DNA from: Gp7-AA6 sp036395755
GTDB lineage: Bacteria > Acidobacteriota > Thermoanaerobaculia > UBA5066 > Gp7-AA6
Length of the DNA stretch: 64,000 nt
NCBI GenBank assembly: GCA_036395755.1
Contig: DASWCZ010000058.1
Location: 47,218-111,217 of the forward strand
Reading direction: 5' to 3'
Shown: one piece after another, positions 1 to 10,133 of the stretch
How positions within the stretch are numbered: position 1 is the first letter of the stretch
Layout of the letters: every line of letters starts with the position of its first letter
Program-made: the position numbers and the translations under genes
Notes under the pieces: model-generated
The model's database searches: none
What the model saw: only the letters and a program-made list of their open reading frames with translations
Told to the model about the DNA's origin: nothing

Positions 1-1
1 C

Positions 2-724
2 GAATCGGGGCACGACGCCTTCGTCCGGGCGGCGATGAATTGCTCGGCACCTCTCGTCGAGGACGTGGTGGCCGAGCTTGCCGGCCGCGGGATCCGCCGG
101 TTTCTCGCGTTCCCGCTCTACCCGCAGTATTCGTTGACGACGACGAAGGGAGCCCTCGAGCGTTCCCGCGCGGCCGTCGCGAAGTCGGCACGCGGAGCGG
201 ATTTCCTCGAGCTCGGCTCCTGGCCGGTTCACCCCGGTTTCGTTGCCGCCCACGCCGAGTCGATCTGCGAGGAAATCGCGCGGTTTCCGGATCCGCGCCC
301 CGAGGGAATCCACCTGCTCTACTCCGCGCACTCGATCCCGAAGAAGCTCGTCACGCGGGAGGGGGATCCTTACCCGCGCGAGGTCGAGGCGTCCGTCGCG
401 GCGATCAACGCGGCGCTCGGCGGTCGGTCGCCGTCCTCGCTCGCGTACCAGTCGAAGCTCGGCCCGATCGAGTGGCTCGGCCCTCCCACCCTGGACGAGA
501 TCGGCCGGCTGGGAAGGGCCGGTGTCGGTCAGGTGCTCGTCATTCCCATCGCGTTCGTCAGCGACCACGTCGAGACGCTCTACGAGGTGGACCAGCTCTT
601 CGCGGAAGCGGCGCGGAAAACGGGAATCCCGCACTTCCGGCGGACGCCAGGGTTGAACGATCGCCCGACTTTCCTTCGCGCGCTCGCCGACCTCGCGCTT
701 TCGAGCAAGCCCTTCTGGGGATGA
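2..724 (+). CDS. hemH: Ferrochelatase, 5'-truncated by window edge
   Basis: Inserts Fe2+ into protoporphyrin IX, the last step of protohaem synthesis. The frame is open from base 2, so the true start lies outside the window; the internal ATG at 35 is not the start. Visible family motifs are FPLYPQYS near the beginning, YSAHSIP (the catalytic His region) and the C-terminal IAFVSDHVETLYEVD block carrying the conserved Glu. The stop codon overlaps the start of hemG as ATGA, implying translational coupling of the last two haem-synthesis enzymes. About 240 codons are present, roughly two thirds of a typical ferrochelatase. Identification is from motifs and the hemG neighbour. Confidence 0.93.
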   Translation, partial: ESGHDAFVRAAMNCSAPLVEDVVAELAGRGIRRFLAFPLYPQYSLTTTKGALERSRAAVAKSARGADFLELGSWPVHPGFVAAHAESICEEIARFPDPRPEGIHLLYSAHSIPKKLVTREGDPYPREVEASVAAINAALGGRSPSSLAYQSKLGPIEWLGPPTLDEIGRLGRAGVGQVLVIPIAFVSDHVETLYEVDQLFAEAARKTGIPHFRRTPGLNDRPTFLRALADLALSSKPFWG

Positions 725-2025
725 CGACCGTGGTCGTCGGCGCGGGCCTCGCCGGGCTCGTGCGGGCCCGGGCCCTCGCCGCGCGAGGCGAGGACGTGAT
801 GATCTTCGAGTCGTCCGACCGGGCCGGGGGGGTCGTCCGATCCGAGAAAGTCGACGGCTACCTCCTGGAGCTGGGGCCGAACACGGTCCGATCGACGCCG
901 GAGCTCTGGGGCCTCGTCCACGAGCTCGGCCTCGAATCCGAAGCGCTCCTCGCCGACCCCCGCATGCCGCGGTACATCGACTTCGGCGGCCGCCTGCATT
1001 CCCTCCCCACCTCGCCGGGAGCATTTCTGCGCTCGGATCTGCTCTCGACGCGCGGCAAGCTCCGAGTCCTCGCCGAGCCGTTCACGCGGCCGGGAGACCC
1101 AAGGGGTGAGACCGTGCGCGAGTTCTTCACGAGACGGCTCGGAAAAGAGGTCGCCGATCGACTCGTCGATCCGTTCGTGTCGGGAATCTGGGCCGGGAGC
1201 TCCGACCGGCTCTCCGTGGAAGGAGCGTTCCCGGCGCTCGCGAAATGGGAAGCGGAGCGCGGAAGCCTGACTCGCGGAGCGCTCGCCGCCCGGCGCGACG
1301 CTTCCCGGGAGCAGGCGGCGAGAAAGCGCGGCCTTCTCTCCTTCCGCGCGGGCCTCGAAATGCTTCCGCGGCGACTCGCAGAGGACCTCGGGTCAAGGGC
1401 ACGCTTCGGGATGGCCGTCGACTCGGTCGACCGGGCCGCGCGCGGCTGGACGCTTTTGATTGCCGGACAGAAGGTGGAGGTCGAGCGGATGTGCATCGCG
1501 ACTCCGGCCGGCGAGGCAGCGCGGCTCGTCGAGGGTGTCGCGCCGGACGCGGCTGCCGCTCTCTCGGGGATCCCGCACGCGCCCCTGGTCGTTGTCCACC
1601 TGTCCGCGCCCGCTAAGGAGCGGCCCCCCGGTTTCGGACATCTCGTCGTCCCGCAGTCAGGCCGCCGCATCCTCGGGGCGATCTGGTCCTCGAGTCTCTT
1701 CGCCGGCCGCGCTCCCCCGAACCGGGCTCTCTACACGACCTTTCTCGGCGGCGCGCGGGATCCCGGCGCTCTCGAGCTCGCGGACTCGGACGTCATCGAG
1801 ATCGCGTCCCGTGACCTCTGCGCCGCTCTGGAAACTCCGCAGGTCTTCGAGCCCGTCCGAGTTACGCGATATCCCCGTGCGATCCCGCAATACGACCTCG
1901 ACCATCGCGGTCGCATGGAGGCCCTTTCGCGCGCCGAGAAGTCCCTGCCCGGGCTCTCTTTCGTCGGGAGCTACCGGGGCGGGATCTCGGTCGGCGACGT
2001 CGTTCGGACGGCCCTCGCCGTCTGA
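721..2025 (+). CDS. hemG: Protoporphyrinogen oxidase (oxygen-dependent type)
   Basis: FAD-dependent oxidation of protoporphyrinogen IX to protoporphyrin IX, the substrate of the ferrochelatase encoded just upstream. The N-terminus has the dinucleotide-binding fold VVVGAGLAGL followed by ESSDRAGG, and LELGPNTVRS matches the HemY/PPOX family. The C-terminus VGSYRGGISVGDVV is the typical second FAD contact. The product is 434 aa, normal for HemY-type enzymes (sometimes named hemY). I chose ATG at 721 because it overlaps the hemH stop by four bases and starts exactly at the Rossmann strand; the same frame is open much further upstream, but that stretch is hemH read out of frame. Confidence 0.92.
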   Translation: MTTVVVGAGLAGLVRARALAARGEDVMIFESSDRAGGVVRSEKVDGYLLELGPNTVRSTPELWGLVHELGLESEALLADPRMPRYIDFGGRLHSLPTSPGAFLRSDLLSTRGKLRVLAEPFTRPGDPRGETVREFFTRRLGKEVADRLVDPFVSGIWAGSSDRLSVEGAFPALAKWEAERGSLTRGALAARRDASREQAARKRGLLSFRAGLEMLPRRLAEDLGSRARFGMAVDSVDRAARGWTLLIAGQKVEVERMCIATPAGEAARLVEGVAPDAAAALSGIPHAPLVVVHLSAPAKERPPGFGHLVVPQSGRRILGAIWSSSLFAGRAPPNRALYTTFLGGARDPGALELADSDVIEIASRDLCAALETPQVFEPVRVTRYPRAIPQYDLDHRGRMEALSRAEKSLPGLSFVGSYRGGISVGDVVRTALAV

Positions 2026-2141
2026 CGAGGCGTCCTCTCGGGAGGACGATTCGGTCTGGGACGCCTCCGGTAAAGCACTGAGAACGTTGGACGACCTTCT
2101 GGTCCGTTGCTTGCGTGTCAGTGGCACCGGAGGGTTTAACG

Positions 2142-3083
2142 ATGATGAAGACTTTGAAGACGCGACATACCGGCGTCGTGGCGATCGGAATCGCCCTCGC
2201 CGGCTTCTTTGCGGTATCCGCAGCGGCGAGCGCCCAGTATCCGAACGAATACCGGAACCGGGGCCGCCTCGAGAGCCGGTCCTACGAACGGATGCGTCAG
2301 TACGCCCATCAGCTCGACGGGCTCGCCCAGCACGCCCGCGAGCAGGCGCACGCCCAGCAAGGCGGCTATCGCGGCTTCCGGCGGGACACCAAGTTCTTAA
2401 GATCGATCGATCACTTCGCGGACCGCACGGACCGGTTCCACGAGCGGATGGATACGTACCAGACGCAGCCCTGGGCCGTCGACGATGAGATCAACCATCT
2501 GTTGAGCGACGCGCGCAACGTCCAGTATCGGCTGCGCCGGGCCCGGTTCGTCGACGAGCACACGGTCGAAGACTGGAACAACGTCGTCGATCTGCTGAAC
2601 CGGATGTCCGCCGAATACCGGGCGGGCATCGGATATGGCGGCGGGCGCTGGCGCAACCGCAGAAATGAGCCTCCGAGCAGTGTGCCCCCGCCGGGCACCT
2701 ATCGGGAGCCGAATCCGAACGAGCCGCCCCCGCCGGACTATCGCGAGGGTCAGGGAAACTATCGCCGGGGCCAGGGTGATCTCCGGCAGCTCGCGGTCGA
2801 GCTCGACGAGCGGGCGGCCCGGGCGAGCCAGCTCGCCGGCGGGTACTCCGGATACTCCCCGAACGTTGCCCACTTCAGCGAACAGGCTCGAAGCTTCCGA
2901 GGTCTGGTCGAGCAGAACCGGATCAACGGCCCGGAGCTTCGGTCGCAGGTCAACCACCTGCTCGAAGATGCACAGAGCGCGCAACAGGAGCTCACCCGAC
3001 GGCCCGGGACCGTTTCGCGCGAGGTCGCGGACGAGTGGAACGCGATCGTTCAGATCCTGACGCGGATGCGCGACTCGGTCTGA
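2142..3083 (+). CDS. Secreted helical protein with two internal repeats
   Basis: Function unknown. The 313-aa product begins with a classical signal peptide (hydrophobic GVVAIGIALAGFFAV, likely cleavage after ASA near residue 31), so it is probably periplasmic. The rest is charged, Gln/Arg-rich and predicted helical. Two related segments flank a Pro-rich linker: an INHLLSDARN...DWNNVVDLLNRM block and a VNHLLEDAQS...EWNAIVQILTRM block, indicating internal duplication. Start ATG 2142 follows a good ribosome site (GGAGGG at 2129-2134); the frame extends to 2115 without a better start. It is a single gene with its own terminator just downstream. Confidence 0.8.
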   Translation: MMKTLKTRHTGVVAIGIALAGFFAVSAAASAQYPNEYRNRGRLESRSYERMRQYAHQLDGLAQHAREQAHAQQGGYRGFRRDTKFLRSIDHFADRTDRFHERMDTYQTQPWAVDDEINHLLSDARNVQYRLRRARFVDEHTVEDWNNVVDLLNRMSAEYRAGIGYGGGRWRNRRNEPPSSVPPPGTYREPNPNEPPPPDYREGQGNYRRGQGDLRQLAVELDERAARASQLAGGYSGYSPNVAHFSEQARSFRGLVEQNRINGPELRSQVNHLLEDAQSAQQELTRRPGTVSREVADEWNAIVQILTRMRDSV

Positions 3084-3105
3084 CTCCAATCGGAAGCGAT
3101 TCGAC

Positions 3106-3134
3106 GCGGGGGCTTGCGCCCCCGCCTTTTTTTT
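3106..3134 (+). terminator. Intrinsic terminator
   Basis: Perfect 8-bp stem GCGGGGGC / GCCCCCGC with a TTGC loop, followed by C and eight Ts. It ends transcription of the secreted-protein gene finishing at 3083 and separates it from the ABC exporter. It is the only textbook intrinsic terminator I found in this window. Confidence 0.93.
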
Positions 3135-3171
3135 GACGCTAGAATCCGCCGCCAGCGAGTGGACGAAACAG

Positions 3172-4194
3172 ATGGCGATCGGCATCCGGGCAGAGGGCTT
3201 GCGGAAGGTATACACGTCGCCGCCCCCTGCCGCGGCGGCTGGGAAGGGCGCCGGATTCTCCTTCCTCGCGCGCGGAAAGGGGCCGAAGCACAAATACGAG
3301 GTCGTCGCTCTGGACGACCTTTCGCTCGAAGTTGCGCCCGGCGAGATCTTCGGCCTGCTCGGCCCCAACGGCGCGGGCAAGTCGACGACCGTGGGAGTCC
3401 TGACCACCCGGATCCGTCCGACAGCCGGAAGGGCGTGGATCGGATCTCACGACGTCTGGAAAGAGCGGGTTCCCGTCAAGCGCCTAATCGGCGTCGTGCC
3501 CCAGCGGCAGAACCTCGATCTCGCGCTGACCGCGCGCGAGATCCTGACCTTCCACGGCGCCTATTTCGGCGTCCCTCCTGCGGAGCGCGAGCGACGTGCG
3601 CGGGAGCTGCTCGAGCGCTTCCAGCTCACCGACCGGGCCGATCGCCTCGTCCTCGCCTTCTCCGGCGGGATGCTCCAGAGGCTGTCCATCGCGCGCGCCC
3701 TCATGCACGATCCCAAAGTGCTCTTTTTGGACGAGCCGAGCGCGGGCCTCGATCCCCAGACGCGGCTCCTCCTCTGGGACCTGATCCGGAGCGACAACCA
3801 GCGCGGCACGACGATTCTCCTGACCACCCACAACATGGAGGAGGCCGACGCGCTCTGCTCGCGCGTCTCGATCGTGGACCACGGCCGGATGATCGCGCTG
3901 GGGAAGCCGGCGGAGCTCAAGCGCTCGATCCCCGGCGGCTACGTGGTCCGGCTCCATCTCGCGTCCGCGCCGCCTCCGTTGCTGGCGAGCTTTGAGCGAC
4001 TGCCGGGCGTGACCGGGGTCCGGACTTCCGGCGACGGCGCCGTCGATCTCTACGCGGACCGCGGAGGCGCGCTCCTTCCCGAAATCGCACGGCTCTCGAC
4101 CGAGGCGGCAGTCGAGATTCGCGACGTGAAGATTTCCGAACCCTCGCTCGAGAACCTCTTCCTCCACCACACCGGCCGGAGCCTACGGGATTGA
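3172..4194 (+). CDS. ABC-2 type exporter ATP-binding protein (DrrA/NodI-like)
   Basis: ATPase subunit of a drug, lipid or polysaccharide exporter. Walker A is GPNGAGKST, the signature is FSGGMLQRLSIARAL (the SGGM form typical of the DrrA/NodI subfamily), Walker B is LFLDEPSAGLDP and the H-loop is LLTTHNM. About 100 extra C-terminal residues after the H-loop are also typical of this subfamily. An insertion near residues 15-35 (Pro/Ala/Gly-rich, between strand 1 and Walker A) is slightly unusual. Start ATG 3172 (MAIGIRAEGL) was preferred over TTG 3133, which lies in the terminator T-tract. It overlaps the permease gene by TTGA. The substrate is unknown. Confidence 0.9.
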   Translation: MAIGIRAEGLRKVYTSPPPAAAAGKGAGFSFLARGKGPKHKYEVVALDDLSLEVAPGEIFGLLGPNGAGKSTTVGVLTTRIRPTAGRAWIGSHDVWKERVPVKRLIGVVPQRQNLDLALTAREILTFHGAYFGVPPAERERRARELLERFQLTDRADRLVLAFSGGMLQRLSIARALMHDPKVLFLDEPSAGLDPQTRLLLWDLIRSDNQRGTTILLTTHNMEEADALCSRVSIVDHGRMIALGKPAELKRSIPGGYVVRLHLASAPPPLLASFERLPGVTGVRTSGDGAVDLYADRGGALLPEIARLSTEAAVEIRDVKISEPSLENLFLHHTGRSLRD

Positions 4195-4961
4195 ACCTGA
4201 AGACGTTCCTCGCGATGCTCCACCGAGATGCTCACGTCGCGCGGCGCAACTTCGTGACGCTTCTCCTCCAGACGCTGTTTCAGCCGATGCTCCTCGTCTT
4301 CGTCTTCGGAAAGGTCATGACGTCGAGTGGCCTGATCCGGCCGGAGTACAAGGGCATGCTGCTCCCCGGAATCATCGCGCTCGCCATGCTTCTGTCCGGC
4401 GTCTGGTCGGTCGCGATGCCGCTCGTTTCCGAGTTCCAGTTCACGAAGGAGATCGAAGATCGGCTGCTTTCACCCATGGAGATCGAATGGGTCGCCGTCG
4501 AGAAGGTCGTCGCCGGAATGCTCCAGGCGATCGCCGCCGGCCTGATCGTCATCCCGACCGCCTGGCTCGTCATGGGTTCGGGAGTCGGCCTGTCGTTTTC
4601 CCGCCCGCTCGAGTTCCTTGCGCTCGCGCTCCTCGTCTCGTGTCTCGCGGCCGCTGTCGGGCTCACGCTCGGCACCAGCGTGGGCCAGACACAGATCGGG
4701 TTGATGTTCTCTCTCGTGATCGCGCCGATGATCTTCTTTGGCTGCGCGTACTACCCGTGGAGCGCGCTTCGGGTCTTCCCGGTGCTCCAGAAGGTGGTGT
4801 TGATCAACCCGATCGTGTATGCCAGCGAAGGGTTCCGGTCCGCGCTTGTGCCGCGCTTTCCGCACTTGCCGAAGGCGGCGATCTACGGCGGGCTCATCCT
4901 CTTCGACGCGCTGTTCGTTTCGTTCGGCATGAGACAGTTCCGCCGAAAGGCGGTCGGATAG
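4191..4961 (+). CDS. ABC-2 type exporter permease (DrrB/NodJ-like)
   Basis: Membrane partner of the preceding ATPase. The 256-aa protein has about six hydrophobic segments, and its conserved loop (FTKEIEDRLLSPMEIEWVAVEKV) is characteristic of ABC-2 permeases of the DrrB/NodJ group. The proposed start is TTG 4191, overlapping the ATPase stop in TTGA; ATG 4215 would remove eight residues and is the alternative. The two genes form a minimal exporter with no substrate-binding protein, which suits export rather than import. Nothing nearby identifies the cargo. Confidence 0.88.
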   Translation: MNLKTFLAMLHRDAHVARRNFVTLLLQTLFQPMLLVFVFGKVMTSSGLIRPEYKGMLLPGIIALAMLLSGVWSVAMPLVSEFQFTKEIEDRLLSPMEIEWVAVEKVVAGMLQAIAAGLIVIPTAWLVMGSGVGLSFSRPLEFLALALLVSCLAAAVGLTLGTSVGQTQIGLMFSLVIAPMIFFGCAYYPWSALRVFPVLQKVVLINPIVYASEGFRSALVPRFPHLPKAAIYGGLILFDALFVSFGMRQFRRKAVG

Positions 4962-4974
4962 CCGGCCCGAAGGC

Positions 4975-5289
4975 TCAGTACCCGGTTTTCTTCGCCTTCG
5001 CCTTCCCTTTGCTCATCTCACCCACGTGCACCCAGTAGGCGGTGAGCTTGCCGTTCTTCATCTTCGTCTTGTAGTGGACGGTCTCCCCTTCCGCCATCGG
5101 CTTGCCCAGTAGTTTGGTCGACTTCGTCCAGTAGATCTCGGATTCCTTGCCGTCCTTGTCCTTGACCATCATCATGTTCTGGTCGCTGTGCACCATCGTG
5201 ATCGTCGCCTCGTGCGTCTTGCCCATCGCGAGCGCCGAACCCGAAAGGACCAGAATGAGAATCACCGAAAGCGCTGCAACCTTTCGCAT
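4975..5289 (-). CDS. Small exported protein, copper-island family
   Basis: A 104-aa protein with a signal peptide (MRKVAALSVILILVLSGSALA) followed by an about 80-residue domain of alternating beta-strand-like segments: EATITMVHSDQNMMMVKDKD, then EIYWTKSTKLLG and VHYKTKMKNGKLTAYWVHV. The same layout (TI..VH.D...V..KDGK....TKST) recurs in the protein at 9811-10122, so both belong to one small periplasmic family, plausibly a metal-related OB-like domain; that role is inference. Start ATG 5289 follows AAAGGAG; the frame runs further upstream without support. It is the last gene of the minus-strand copper run and ends Lys-rich (KGKAKAKKTGY). Confidence 0.78.
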   Translation of the reverse strand: MRKVAALSVILILVLSGSALAMGKTHEATITMVHSDQNMMMVKDKDGKESEIYWTKSTKLLGKPMAEGETVHYKTKMKNGKLTAYWVHVGEMSKGKAKAKKTGY

Positions 5290-5406
5290 CGAAGGATCTC
5301 CTTTCGATGATCGAGGAAGCAGGATCTCTGCCACGGCCGCTCGGCGCCGCCTTCGCCCGTTCACGGGCCGTTCATGAAGCGACTCTTTGCGGCTCAATCC
5401 GAGAAC

Positions 5407-5643
5407 TTATTTCTGCTCCGCCGCCTTGCAGCAGCACTTCTCGACGGTCTTCTTGGCCAGCGTGCAGTAGAGCTTGCCGTCCTTCTGCTGGACGCAGCAA
5501 CACTGATCGACGGTCTTGCCGGTCAGCGTGCAGACCCACTTTGCCGTGTCACGGTCGGCGACGACCGCGCGGCCGGAGACCAGACCACCGATCGTCGCGA
5601 CGATCGCCAGTGCGGGGACGGCGAACAGAACTTTCTTCTTCAT
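5407..5643 (-). CDS. Exported cysteine-repeat peptide (CCC motifs)
   Basis: A 78-aa protein with an N-terminal hydrophobic signal/anchor (KKKVLFAVPALAIVATIGG) and a mature part made of two near-identical units, CTLTGKTVDQCCC and CTLAKKTVEKCCC. Cysteines are at 38, 48-50, 60 and 70-72, giving two Cys-x9-CysCysCys repeats. The setting beside a CsoR-like regulator and a copper ATPase suggests a periplasmic metal-binding peptide, but I know no named family. The ribosome site AAAGGAG lies just upstream of ATG 5643. It is co-oriented with the csoR-like gene 22 bases upstream, so probably co-transcribed. Confidence 0.78.
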   Translation of the reverse strand: MKKKVLFAVPALAIVATIGGLVSGRAVVADRDTAKWVCTLTGKTVDQCCCVQQKDGKLYCTLAKKTVEKCCCKAAEQK

Positions 5644-5665
5644 GGCTTCTCCTTTGCTCCATTCG

Positions 5666-5986
5666 TCATTTCACCATTCGATCGAGGATTTCGAGCAGCT
5701 GCTCGGAGACGTCTTTGGCGTGTCCCGCGCGAATGCCTTCGACCGCGCACTTCTCCACGTAGCTTCGGACGATGAGCTTGCCCGCCGCGCGAAGCGCCTC
5801 CTGGGCCGCGGCGATCTGTTGCAGGATCTCGGCGCACGGCCGGTTGGCCTCGAGCATGCGCTCGATACCGTCCACCTGCCCGCGCGCCCGGTTCAAACGA
5901 CGGCGGACGTCGGCTTTTCTCTCGTCGGTCACGAAAGGCGGCCCGACGACCGGCAGAAATCGCTGCGCGCCCTGTTTCGGAGTCAT
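5666..5986 (-). CDS. CsoR/RcnR-family metal- or thiol-responsive repressor
   Basis: A 106-aa all-helical DUF156 protein: RRRLNRARGQVDGIERMLE is helix 1 and CAEILQQIAAAQEALRAAG is the hallmark second helix. The family represses DNA in the apo form and is released by Cu(I), Ni, formaldehyde or persulfide, depending on the ligands. Here Cys51 and Cys80 are present, but the position of the middle CsoR ligand (the His in H-x3-C) is Tyr76, so the canonical Cu(I) triad is incomplete. The C-x28-C pair alone resembles the CstR arrangement. A perfect palindrome lies 14 bases upstream of the start, consistent with autoregulation. The gene sits between the copper ATPase and the CCC-repeat peptide. Confidence 0.9.
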   Translation of the reverse strand: MTPKQGAQRFLPVVGPPFVTDERKADVRRRLNRARGQVDGIERMLEANRPCAEILQQIAAAQEALRAAGKLIVRSYVEKCAVEGIRAGHAKDVSEQLLEILDRMVK

Positions 5987-5999
5987 GGCCGGACCAAAC

Positions 6000-6018
6000 T
6001 ATACTCCCCTGGAGTATA
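6000..6018. promoter_or_regulatory. Putative CsoR-family operator
   Basis: Perfect inverted repeat TATACTCC / GGAGTATA around a CCT centre, between the copA stop (6046) and the csoR-like start (5986). The A/T-flanked C-rich/G-rich half-sites match the known pseudo-palindromic operator style of CsoR/FrmR regulators. TATACT and TATAGT within it could serve as -10 elements on the minus strand, so repressor binding would occlude the promoter of the csoR-like gene. I saw no second copy in the window. Confidence 0.72.
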
Positions 6019-6045
6019 TTCCTCGGCATCATCTTCCCACGGCTG

Positions 6046-8319
<2,274 letters not shown>

Positions 8320-8329
8320 ATGATTGTCC

Positions 8330-9814
8330 TCACTTCCGCGAAGGCAGGCCCATCGTCATTCCCGAGTGTTCCATTCCTCCATGGGGCTTGCCCCAACGAA
8401 CGCGGAGGAATACGTGATACGAAACGGGCGAGCTTCCATAAACACGCTCGAGACCCGAAGGGAAACTATAGGCGGTCAGGTCGGCGCCGGCGCCCACATG
8501 AAGAGCCGGCGCCAGCAGGAAGTCGCGGAGGTAGCCGACCGTCAGAGCCCCGATCCGCGCGACGTCCGGTACATCGATCGCCGGCGCCACCTCGGCGCCC
8601 TTGAACTCCAGAAGCCTCCGGTCCTTCTCGACCCACTCCGCGCGCCCGTAGATCTGATCCGAGCCTGTGAGCTGGTACGCCGCCTCGAGGAGAACCGAGT
8701 CGGAGACGCCGTGAACCTCGTTGTCCCGGCCCCAGAGCAGCGTCGCGGCGAAGGGGCGGTCTCCCTCCGCCCCGTAGTGGAGCGAAGCAGTCGTCCGGTG
8801 CAGGTCTCCCGGCGCGGCGGCTTCCGGTTCGTGAAGGAACGCGTGCGAAACCTGCGCGGACCAGCCCGCGGGGAAAGAAAGCTTCACCCGTCCAGCGGCC
8901 GAATCGATCCTTCCGCCTTCGATGTCCCAGCGATGCTCGTCCGGCTCCGCGCCGTGGAATACCGATCCTTCGACGGAGACGGCTTTCCAGCCCGCGCCGA
9001 GCGTGGCCACGTTGAAGGCGATGTGTGTCGAATCCTGCCAGTGATGCCCGAGGGGGGCCGTGGGGTTCTCTCCGGAGGAGGCCCGGTGCATGAACGCGGT
9101 CGGGCCGATCGCCGGTTCCCCGACCGGCGCAAGCTGAACCCACCACGCCGAGTCGGCGCCCAACGGCGCGCGGTACGTCGCCGAGAGGTTCATGAAGAAG
9201 TCGTGCGGGTGCTGGCGGTCGACGAGGGGACCCCCGCGGTAGCTTTCGCCGGTCTGGAAGAGCTCGGGCGAGCCGCGCTTTTCGAAAGTTGCCGGCTCGA
9301 GGGAGTTCATCATCATGAGGGACAGACGGCCCGGTCCCAGGTCGTGGGCGAGGTGGAGCATGTTCCAGTTACTAGACTCCAGGGCGTCGTCCCCGGATCG
9401 GCCGCCCTGGTGGTTGTAGGAGAGTCTCGCGACGCCGAGCACCATGAAGTGCCAGCCGGGCATCGCCATGCCGGCCATCGGGTCGCGCGGCGTCATCCCG
9501 GTCATGAGCGTCATGTCGGACTGGAAAAGGTTTCGGTCGACTGGCTTCTGTTCCATTTCCATATTCATTTCCATCTGGCCGTGCTCATGCTGCGGAGAAG
9601 GCGTGCTTCCGTGGCCAGCGTGCGGCGTCTGCGCGGGTGCGGGCACCGCGGTCGGTGACACGGTCGCGCCGTGCTGGTGCGAAGAGGGTTGGGGCGCCGG
9701 TGTCGGAGTCACTGCCGGCGCCGGCGGGGCATGATGCTCGTGCTGCGCGAACGCCGCGGTGGAAACCATGCCGCCCAAGAGAAGCGCGGCGAAAAGAACC
9801 TTCATCGCGGTCAC
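8330..9814 (-). CDS. His/Met-rich exported protein, probable outer-membrane barrel
   Basis: A 494-aa protein with a signal peptide (KVLFAALLLGGMVSTAAFA), then an about 60-residue Pro/His/Gln-rich stretch (repeated HQHG, HAGHG, HEHGQ) and a Met-rich MEMNMEMEQ segment. The remaining about 400 residues alternate polar and aromatic or hydrophobic positions and end in an amphipathic strand, suggesting an outer-membrane beta-barrel. The His and Met clusters are typical of periplasmic copper or silver ligands. GTG 9814 overlaps the previous stop as GTGA; ATG 9805 is the alternative. It sits directly upstream of copA. Copper handling is inferred from composition and context. Confidence 0.8.
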   Translation of the reverse strand: MTAMKVLFAALLLGGMVSTAAFAQHEHHAPPAPAVTPTPAPQPSSHQHGATVSPTAVPAPAQTPHAGHGSTPSPQHEHGQMEMNMEMEQKPVDRNLFQSDMTLMTGMTPRDPMAGMAMPGWHFMVLGVARLSYNHQGGRSGDDALESSNWNMLHLAHDLGPGRLSLMMMNSLEPATFEKRGSPELFQTGESYRGGPLVDRQHPHDFFMNLSATYRAPLGADSAWWVQLAPVGEPAIGPTAFMHRASSGENPTAPLGHHWQDSTHIAFNVATLGAGWKAVSVEGSVFHGAEPDEHRWDIEGGRIDSAAGRVKLSFPAGWSAQVSHAFLHEPEAAAPGDLHRTTASLHYGAEGDRPFAATLLWGRDNEVHGVSDSVLLEAAYQLTGSDQIYGRAEWVEKDRRLLEFKGAEVAPAIDVPDVARIGALTVGYLRDFLLAPALHVGAGADLTAYSFPSGLERVYGSSPVSYHVFLRVRWGKPHGGMEHSGMTMGLPSRK

Positions 9815-10122
9815 TTGTGCCGCCGAGTAGTGGCTGCCGAAGGAAGACGGATCTCGGTGGCGCTTCCGTCCGCCGCGAGGTGCACGACGACGCGCGACCC
9901 GGCCATCAGATCCGCCGCCGTCGTCTTCGCGTTTCCTCGAAAGTATCTCGTCGATTTCGTCAACGGGACCGACACAGACTTTCCGTCCTTCGTCTGGACG
10001 TCGAGATGGTCGGGATGAACCGTGAGGATGGTTCCCATGACGTGCCCGTGCCCGTGGGCGATTGCAGCGGCGGACGCGGCGAGCAGGATCGCCATGCAGG
10101 AATACGTGATTGCTTTGCGCAT
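9811..10122 (-). CDS. Small exported protein, paralogue of the 4975-5289 product
   Basis: A 103-aa protein with a signal peptide (YSCMAILLAASAAAIAHGHGH) and a small beta domain: GTILTVHPDHLDVQTKDGK, then VPLTKSTRYF, then DLMAGSRVVVHLAADG. It shares the V-x-V-H-x-D, KDGK and L/W-TKST landmarks with the product at 4975-5289. It starts with a HGHGH motif just after the signal, suggesting metal binding; that is inference. ATG 10122 has GGAG six bases upstream; an in-frame ATG at 10137 overlaps the cytochrome stop as ATGA and would add five residues. It lies between the cytochrome c gene and the barrel gene. Confidence 0.75.
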   Translation of the reverse strand: MRKAITYSCMAILLAASAAAIAHGHGHVMGTILTVHPDHLDVQTKDGKSVSVPLTKSTRYFRGNAKTTAADLMAGSRVVVHLAADGSATEIRLPSAATTRRHK

Positions 10123-10133
10123 GTCTTTCTCCG

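Noticed and set aside
40..720. N-terminal extension of hemG back to position 40
   Set aside because: It is hemH read in another frame; the FAD motif starts at 721 with an ATGA overlap.
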